A DNA stretch of 5,209 bases from Clostridiales bacterium (GTDB taxonomy: Bacteria > Bacillota > Clostridia > Peptostreptococcales > Anaerovoracaceae): positions 1-5,209 of the forward strand of contig WRFF01000122.1 in NCBI GenBank assembly GCA_009778945.1, given 5' to 3'. Under the pieces are notes generated by a model that saw only the letters and a program-made list of their open reading frames with translations, was not told the origin of the DNA and searched no databases. Positions 1 through 5,209 of the stretch are shown here, piece by piece (positions within the stretch are counted from its first letter, which is position 1; each line of letters starts with the position of its first letter). The position numbers and the translations under genes were made by a program.

Positions 1-2547
<2,547 letters not shown>

Positions 2548-2587
2548 GATACAATATCCTCTGCGCGCAAAAAAAGACAAGCAATCT

Positions 2588-2677
2588 GGAGAAGTCGCCT
2601 AGTCCGGCCGAGGGCGCATGATTGGAAATCATGTATACCGCAAGGTATCCGGGGTTCGAATCCCCGCTTCTCCGCCA
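2588..2677 (+). tRNA. tRNA-Ser (anticodon GGA)
   Basis: A complete class II tRNA folds by eye. The 7-bp acceptor stem is GGAGAAG (2588-2594) with CTTCTCC (2667-2673), then discriminator G2674 and an encoded CCA (2675-2677). The D stem is GCC/GGC (2597-2599/2613-2615). The anticodon stem is CATGA/TCATG (2617-2621/2629-2633) with loop TTGGAAA, giving anticodon GGA at 2624-2626, which reads UCC and UCU serine codons. The long variable arm ATACC-GCAA-GGTAT (2635-2648) and discriminator G are typical serine features. The T arm is CGGGG-TTCGAAT-CCCCG (2650-2666). It lies 40 bases after secA on the same strand. All stems are perfect, so the gene looks functional. Its 3' end is the likely integration site of the adjacent element. 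Confidence 0.97.
2650..2677 (+). other. Candidate attachment site (tRNA-Ser 3' end)
   Basis: The T arm, acceptor 3' strand and CCA of tRNA genes are common crossover sites for tyrosine integrases. Here an integrase fragment starts 85 bases further on and base composition falls directly after the CCA. The exact core cannot be set because no second copy of this sequence was found within the window. This is inference from position, not a seen direct repeat. Confidence 0.4.
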
Positions 2678-2720
2678 ATAACCGTTGAAATATCAATAAT
2701 TTTGACGGTTATTATTTTTT
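2677..2720 (+). terminator. Rho-independent terminator after tRNA-Ser
   Basis: AATAACCGT (2677-2685) pairs perfectly with ACGGTTATT (2705-2713). The stem can extend inward through two G-T pairs and four A-T pairs to about 15 bp with a 7-base loop (2692-2698). A TTTTTT run (2715-2720) follows after one further base pair of sequence. It starts at the last base of the tRNA CCA and would end transcripts of the tRNA and any secA read-through. On the minus strand no T-tract follows, so it should act in one direction only. Confidence 0.85.
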
Positions 2721-2745
2721 GTATAATTTCTCCACGATACCGTTC

Positions 2746-2766
2746 TACCCTTACTATACCCTTACT
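2746..2766. repeat. Tandem 10-bp repeat at integrase 3' end
   Basis: TACCCTTACT occurs at 2746-2755 and again at 2757-2766, a period of 11 bases. The second copy includes the integrase stop codon (complement of 2762-2764). Short direct repeats one helical turn apart near an att site are what arm-type integrase binding sites look like, as known for lambda-type and Tn916-type integrases. That role is inferred here. Confidence 0.5.
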
Positions 2767-3364
2767 GGATTTTTTCCCCCTCAAATATCTTTGATATGTT
2801 GTTAATCGCCGCGCGTTTTTGGCCATCAAGTATGTGTTGATAGTGCATAACCATTTCGGGCGTTTCGTGGCCGAGAATATTTTGCAATTCTTTTGGCGAC
2901 AACCCTGCTTCGAGCCCCATTGTAGCGAAGGCGTGCCGTAATGCGTGAAATTTGATGAGGGGCAATCCTGCTGCTGCAAGAGCTTTATGCAGCATTTTCC
3001 GGTAGTAGCGTGGCTCGTATATCCCGCCGATTTCAGTACAAAACATCAAGCCGTTATCGGTATATAATAGGCGGTTCTTCATGCGCTCGTCATTTTGGTT
3101 CCTACGGTGGACACGTAGCGATTTAACTGCAACCGGCATGAGGGGGATTGTGCGGATGCCTGCGGCTGTTTTTGGCGTATCTTGTATCCTGATCTCCGCG
3201 CCGATTAACTCGCCCTTATCATCGTATATGTTCGCGCGGACAGCATTTTTTGTAATAGATATATATCCGTCTTTATAATCGTTCCATGTGAGCGCGGCTA
3301 ATTCTCCCTCACGGATTCCTGTTGTAAGGGCAATAATAAATGCCGATTGTAAGCATGATAACAA
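2762..3364 (-). CDS. Tyrosine recombinase/phage integrase, catalytic domain only (N-terminally truncated)
   Basis: This is the C-terminal catalytic domain of a phage/ICE-type tyrosine integrase, which cuts and rejoins DNA at att sites through a 3'-phosphotyrosine link. In the 200-residue frame all expected active-site residues are present: Arg18 (TTGIREGEL), Lys65 in the beta-hairpin (TPKTAAG), His140 and Arg143 (HALRHAF), His166 (LGHE) and nucleophile Tyr175 (MHYQHI). Full-length relatives have about 380-400 residues with N-terminal arm-binding and core-binding domains. Both are absent, and an in-frame stop lies at 3383-3385, leaving only a few further codons. The only in-frame start is TTG at 3364-3362, too close to the GGAGG at 3370-3366 for normal initiation. 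The well-spaced ATG (3356-3354) is in another frame and stops after 15 codons. The gene is therefore probably a 5'-deleted pseudogene, though the catalytic part is uninterrupted. Confidence 0.85.
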   Translation of the reverse strand: MLSCLQSAFIIALTTGIREGELAALTWNDYKDGYISITKNAVRANIYDDKGELIGAEIRIQDTPKTAAGIRTIPLMPVAVKSLRVHRRNQNDERMKNRLLYTDNGLMFCTEIGGIYEPRYYRKMLHKALAAAGLPLIKFHALRHAFATMGLEAGLSPKELQNILGHETPEMVMHYQHILDGQKRAAINNISKIFEGEKIQ

Positions 3365-3365
3365 A

Positions 3366-3370
3366 CCTCC
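3366..3370 (-). promoter_or_regulatory. GGAGG Shine-Dalgarno sequence before an out-of-frame ATG
   Basis: GGAGG (3370-3366, minus strand) is followed 9 bases later by ATG (3356-3354), ideal spacing. That ATG opens only a 15-codon frame, one register away from the integrase. This looks like the start of a former gene, or of the original integrase, now joined out of frame to the catalytic domain. Confidence 0.45.
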
Positions 3371-3399
3371 ATCATATAGAAGCTAAGAGAATACGTCAA
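3371..3399 (-). promoter_or_regulatory. Strong sigma-70-type promoter towards the integrase fragment
   Basis: On the minus strand TTGACG (3399-3394) and TATGAT (3376-3371) are separated by exactly 17 bases. Each box matches consensus at five of six positions. An A/T-rich tract (about 3400-3424) with tandem ATTCTATT units lies directly upstream, like an UP element. The predicted start falls at about 3365-3363, on the TTG of the integrase frame, so the GGAGG (3370-3366) would lie upstream of the transcript start or at its very edge. Confidence 0.55.
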
Positions 3400-3401
3400 T
3401 T

Positions 3402-3417
3402 ATTCTATTATTCTATT
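3402..3417. repeat. Two tandem ATTCTATT units
   Basis: ATTCTATT occurs at 3402-3409 and 3410-3417 within an A/T-only stretch, just upstream of the minus-strand -35 box. It may act as an UP element or be simple low-complexity sequence. Confidence 0.45.
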
Positions 3418-3515
3418 ATATTTTAGCACTTGCATACCACGATGTTGTCTTGTGAGAAATGTTTCAGAGCATGTTCTCGCGAAAGGATAATCTCGTCTAT
3501 ATAAACAATATCAGG

Positions 3516-3521
3516 TATAAT
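3516..3521 (+). promoter_or_regulatory. Candidate -10 box for the AlbA_2-family gene
   Basis: A perfect TATAAT lies 49 bases upstream of the GTG start at 3571. No good -35 is found at 16-18 bases upstream (TCGTCT at 17) and there is no TGn extension, so the promoter would be weak or need an activator. An imperfect palindrome (AGAGCATGTTCT, 3466-3477) lies further upstream and could be an operator. Confidence 0.35.
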
Positions 3522-3556
3522 CAAATTACAAATTAGATTTTTATGACACATATTAC

Positions 3557-3560
3557 GGAG
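3557..3560 (+). promoter_or_regulatory. Ribosome binding site deciding the GTG start
   Basis: GGAG ends 10 bases before the GTG at 3571. Upstream in this frame there is no ATG, GTG or TTG before the stop at 3544-3546, so GTG is the earliest common start. The nearby ATG at 3561 touches the GGAG and is in another frame, giving only 12 codons. Confidence 0.55.
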
Positions 3561-3570
3561 ATGGATAATC

Positions 3571-4911
3571 GTGAAGAGCCCTGGCATTTGGAAATATGAA
3601 TCTGACCGAATTGAATATAAACGCGAGTTAACCGACAAATTTGCAAGGGAAGTTATAGCGTTTCTGAATTCAAAGGAAGGTGGATTGCTTTATATCGGTA
3701 TAGATGACAACGGCGATATTATTGGTGTGAAAAAGCCTGATTCAGCACAACTTGCAATGATCGATCGTATAAAAAACAATATTTTGCCCGCAACACTTGG
3801 GTTATTCGATATAGTCACGGAAGTTCACGATGGGAAGTCGATATTGAAAGTTGTGGTGTCTAGCGGTACTGAAAAGCCATATTACCTTAAAGAATATGGT
3901 ATGTCGCCAAAAGGTTGTTTTATCCGTATTGGTAGTGGCGTTCAGCCTATGACCACAAGGATGATTGACAATATGTACGCACATAGGAACAGGCTTTCTC
4001 TCATCAACATGCCTTCACCCAATCAAAATTTGACATTTAACCAGCTCAGGTATTATTACGAAGCAATTGGTTTAACATTGGGTGAGCAATTTGCGCAGAC
4101 ACTTGATCTTGTGGATGAGGACGGCAAGTATAATTACGCTGCATATCTGCTTGCAGATAATAATGGCGTTTCAATCAAAGTGGCCAAATATGCCGGAACA
4201 GATAAGGTAGAATTGGTTGAAAATGAGGAATATGGCTTCTGTTGTTTGCTTAAAGCTACAGATCGTGTTCTCGAAAAACTAATTGTTGAGAATAGAACTT
4301 TTGCAAAGGTAACACCAAAAAACAGGCTTGAGAAAAAAATGATTGACTCGTCTGCACTTAAGGAAGCCGCCATAAATGGGATCGTTCATAATGATTACAG
4401 CCAAGAAGGGACACCAGTCGTAGAAATATATTCAGACCGGCTTACAGTTACTTCACACGGCGGGTTGCCGGAAGGCTTTGACAAAGAGGATTTTTTCAAC
4501 TGCATATCAAAACCGCGAAATCGTGTGCTGATGCGGATATTCAAGGATGTTGGGATGGTTGAACAACTTGGCTCTGGCATGAGCAGGATTTTAAACGCCT
4601 ATAACGAATCAATCTTTGGTTTCACTCCAAACTTTTTGATTGTCACTTTCCCGTTTGCGGAGGGATTTTCATTGCCAAATGGCAACGAAAGTGGCAATGA
4701 AAGTGGCAATGAAAAGTATTCAAAAAACATAGAGGCTATTTTAGGAGCTATAAGAAAAAACCCGGAAATCACATTAGATGCTGTTGCATCTGAAACAGGA
4801 ATCTCAAAAAGAACAGTTTCCCGTGAAATGAAAAAGATGCAAGAGAATGGTATCATCAGGCGTGTTGGCTCAGCAAGGTCTGGTCAATGGGAGATCACTA
4901 AAACCTCTTAG
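3571..4911 (+). CDS. AlbA_2 (Schlafen-like)/GHKL ATP-binding/winged-helix protein, COG2865 type
   Basis: The 446-residue protein belongs to the COG2865-type family, usually annotated as ATP-binding protein or putative transcriptional regulator; its biochemical role is largely unproven. Residues about 8-130 form an AlbA_2 (AAA_4, Schlafen-shared) domain: ESDRIEYKREL, then FLNSKEGGLLYIGIDDNG and CFIRIGSGVQPM. Residues about 230-345 resemble the HATPase_c_4/RecG-like C-terminal domain: ALKEAAINGIVHNDY (N-box-like, Asn269, His273, Asp275), DRLTVTSHGGLP and EQLGSGMSRI. A GNESGNESGNE linker (371-381) leads to a winged helix (about 386-446) with recognition helix ISKRTVSREMKKMQENGIIRR. No signal peptide or membrane helix is seen, so it should be cytosolic and may bind nucleic acid. 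It starts with GTG, stands alone, diverges from the integrase fragment, and is AT-richer than secA, which fits horizontal transfer. Members are common on mobile elements. Nuclease, regulator or defence roles are all possible; family assignment is secure, function is not. Confidence 0.88.
   Translation: MKSPGIWKYESDRIEYKRELTDKFAREVIAFLNSKEGGLLYIGIDDNGDIIGVKKPDSAQLAMIDRIKNNILPATLGLFDIVTEVHDGKSILKVVVSSGTEKPYYLKEYGMSPKGCFIRIGSGVQPMTTRMIDNMYAHRNRLSLINMPSPNQNLTFNQLRYYYEAIGLTLGEQFAQTLDLVDEDGKYNYAAYLLADNNGVSIKVAKYAGTDKVELVENEEYGFCCLLKATDRVLEKLIVENRTFAKVTPKNRLEKKMIDSSALKEAAINGIVHNDYSQEGTPVVEIYSDRLTVTSHGGLPEGFDKEDFFNCISKPRNRVLMRIFKDVGMVEQLGSGMSRILNAYNESIFGFTPNFLIVTFPFAEGFSLPNGNESGNESGNEKYSKNIEAILGAIRKNPEITLDAVASETGISKRTVSREMKKMQENGIIRRVGSARSGQWEITKTS
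4681..4716 (+). repeat. Three 12-bp tandem repeats encoding Gly-Asn-Glu-Ser
   Basis: GGCAACGAAAGT (4681-4692), GGCAATGAAAGT (4693-4704) and GGCAATGAAAAG (4705-4716) are in-frame units encoding GNES, GNES and GNEK. They sit between the ATP-binding domain and the winged helix. Twelve bases is a multiple of three, so gain or loss of units would change linker length without a frameshift. Similar four-residue repeats at this place are, from memory, common in the family. Confidence 0.85.
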
Positions 4912-4947
4912 CTGAATTGGAGGGGATTTTATTCAGGGTCAATTATG

Positions 4948-4968
4948 CTTGTAAACAAGTTTTCTTTT
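4948..4968 (+). terminator. Weak terminator-like hairpin after the AlbA_2-family gene
   Basis: CTTG-TAAA-CAAG (4948-4959) is followed by TTTTCTTTT (4960-4968), 36 bases after the stop codon. The stem is only 4 bp, plus a possible outer G-T pair, so it is weak; the T-rich tail is the better part of the signal. A second inverted repeat, CTGAAT/ATTCAG (4912-4917/4931-4936), lies between the stop codon and this hairpin. Confidence 0.3.
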
Positions 4969-5075
4969 CGCTTCTTACTGCTTTGCTTATACCATATTTG
5001 GCGCTATTCTGCGCGGCGCTTCCGCACGGGGATATGCTGATTTTGCATTTTGGAAACCGCCGGCATTCGCGTTTA

Positions 5076-5084
5076 TGGTATAAT
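5076..5084 (+). promoter_or_regulatory. Extended -10 promoter candidate
   Basis: TGGTATAAT is a perfect extended -10 (TGnTATAAT). No -35 is seen at normal spacing, since TTGGAA at 5050-5055 is too far upstream; extended -10 promoters often do not need one. It would drive a gene starting beyond the right edge of the window. Confidence 0.4.
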
Positions 5085-5110
5085 AATAAAGAATTAGAAA
5101 GAAATATAAA

Positions 5111-5137
5111 CTTTCCCCAATAAATTTTACGGGGAAG
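5111..5137. repeat. Inverted repeat with CCCC/GGGG stem
   Basis: TTTCCCC (5112-5118) pairs with GGGGAAG (5131-5137) as six Watson-Crick pairs plus one outer T-G pair, around a 12-base loop. On the minus strand the stem is followed by a T-rich stretch (complement of about 5097-5110), so it could be a leftward terminator. On the plus strand it would fold in the leader of a transcript from the promoter at 5076-5084. Confidence 0.35.
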
Positions 5138-5209
5138 AGTTTGTAGCAACTTTCCTTAAACAATTTTTATATCGATACGACTGCTTGCAAAACACTGGCT
5201 TTATTGCCA

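Larger units (their letters stand above)
2678..4911. mobile_element. Putative integrated element or remnant at tRNA-Ser
   Basis: This segment starts directly after the tRNA CCA, is clearly more AT-rich than secA, and carries a tyrosine integrase catalytic domain next to the tRNA followed by a COG2865-type gene. This is the usual arrangement of a tRNA-integrated genomic island. The left boundary is inferred from the tRNA end. The right boundary given is only the end of the last recognisable gene; the true end may lie within 4912-5209 or beyond the window. No conjugation, replication or phage structural genes are present, and the integrase is shortened, so a degraded or trimmed element is likely. 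Confidence 0.45.
4912..5209. other. Right-hand region without a convincing gene
   Basis: No frame here has a plausible start, ribosome binding site and protein-like composition. The longest frames on either strand are under 70 codons, overlap each other, and that on the plus strand would need a TTG start with no Shine-Dalgarno. About 4995-5070 is more GC-rich than the preceding gene, which could mark return to chromosomal DNA. The rest is AT-rich with the short signals listed separately. The window ends in a 4-bp inverted repeat (TGGC/GCCA, 5196-5209). Confidence 0.5.

Noticed and set aside
2629..2979. Minus-strand open frame of 116 codons ending in GEAGIRTPDTLRYT
   Set aside because: It reads through the integrase in a different frame and then through the complement of tRNA-Ser. 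The GIRTPDT-type ending is a known artefact of antisense tRNA-Ser translation.
3466..3477. AGAGCATGTTCT as a possible LexA (SOS) box
   Set aside because: The spacing and half-sites do not match the Gram-positive GAACN4GTTC form. It is kept only as a possible unspecified operator.
3561..3599. 12-codon leader peptide starting at ATG 3561
   Set aside because: The ATG directly abuts the GGAG, so it has no usable spacing.
5017..5026. CGCTTCCGCA as a possible second att copy of the tRNA 3' end (CGCTTCTCCGCCA)
   Set aside because: It matches only with two gaps and without the T-arm sequence, so it is not better than chance.
4917..5123. Plus-strand 68-codon frame with a hydrophobic middle
   Set aside because: It needs a TTG start with no ribosome binding site and has no recognisable family; its 3' part crosses the promoter-like sequence and the inverted repeat.

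Overview
The window looks like a chromosomal segment of a Bacillota-type bacterium, probably Clostridia-like. The grounds are a clostridial-style SecA ending in a zinc-binding SEC-C tail, a tRNA with an encoded CCA end, a GGAGG-type ribosome binding sequence, and a Gram-positive phage/ICE-type tyrosine integrase. I cannot name a genus from the sequence.

Layout. (1) Positions 1-2547 hold the 3' part of secA, open at the left edge and visibly GC-rich. (2) Positions 2588-2677 hold a complete tRNA-Ser (anticodon GGA) with its CCA. A strong rho-independent terminator (2677-2720) begins at its last base. (3) From here base composition drops clearly. On the minus strand at 2762-3364 lies a tyrosine recombinase/integrase reduced to its catalytic domain, whose 3' end faces the tRNA. 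(4) Positions 3365-3570 form an AT-rich divergent intergenic region with a good minus-strand promoter towards the integrase fragment and a plus-strand -10-like box towards the next gene. (5) Positions 3571-4911 hold a 446-residue multidomain protein: a Schlafen-type AlbA_2 domain, a GHKL-like ATP-binding domain, a short Gly-Asn-Glu-Ser repeat linker and a C-terminal winged helix (the COG2865 type of protein). (6) Positions 4912-5209 carry no convincing gene, only a weak terminator-like hairpin, an extended -10 promoter candidate and an inverted repeat.

Interpretation. secA (Sec protein export motor) and tRNA-Ser are host housekeeping genes. The AT-richer DNA after the tRNA is best read as an integrated or decaying mobile element that used the tRNA-Ser 3' end as its attachment site. 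It carries a worn-down integrase and one cargo/regulator gene. I found no second copy of the tRNA 3' end in the window, so the far end of the element is outside it or lost. No complete new multi-gene system is visible. The most interesting gene is the AlbA_2-GHKL-wHTH protein, which keeps acidic residues placed like the Schlafen nuclease active site.
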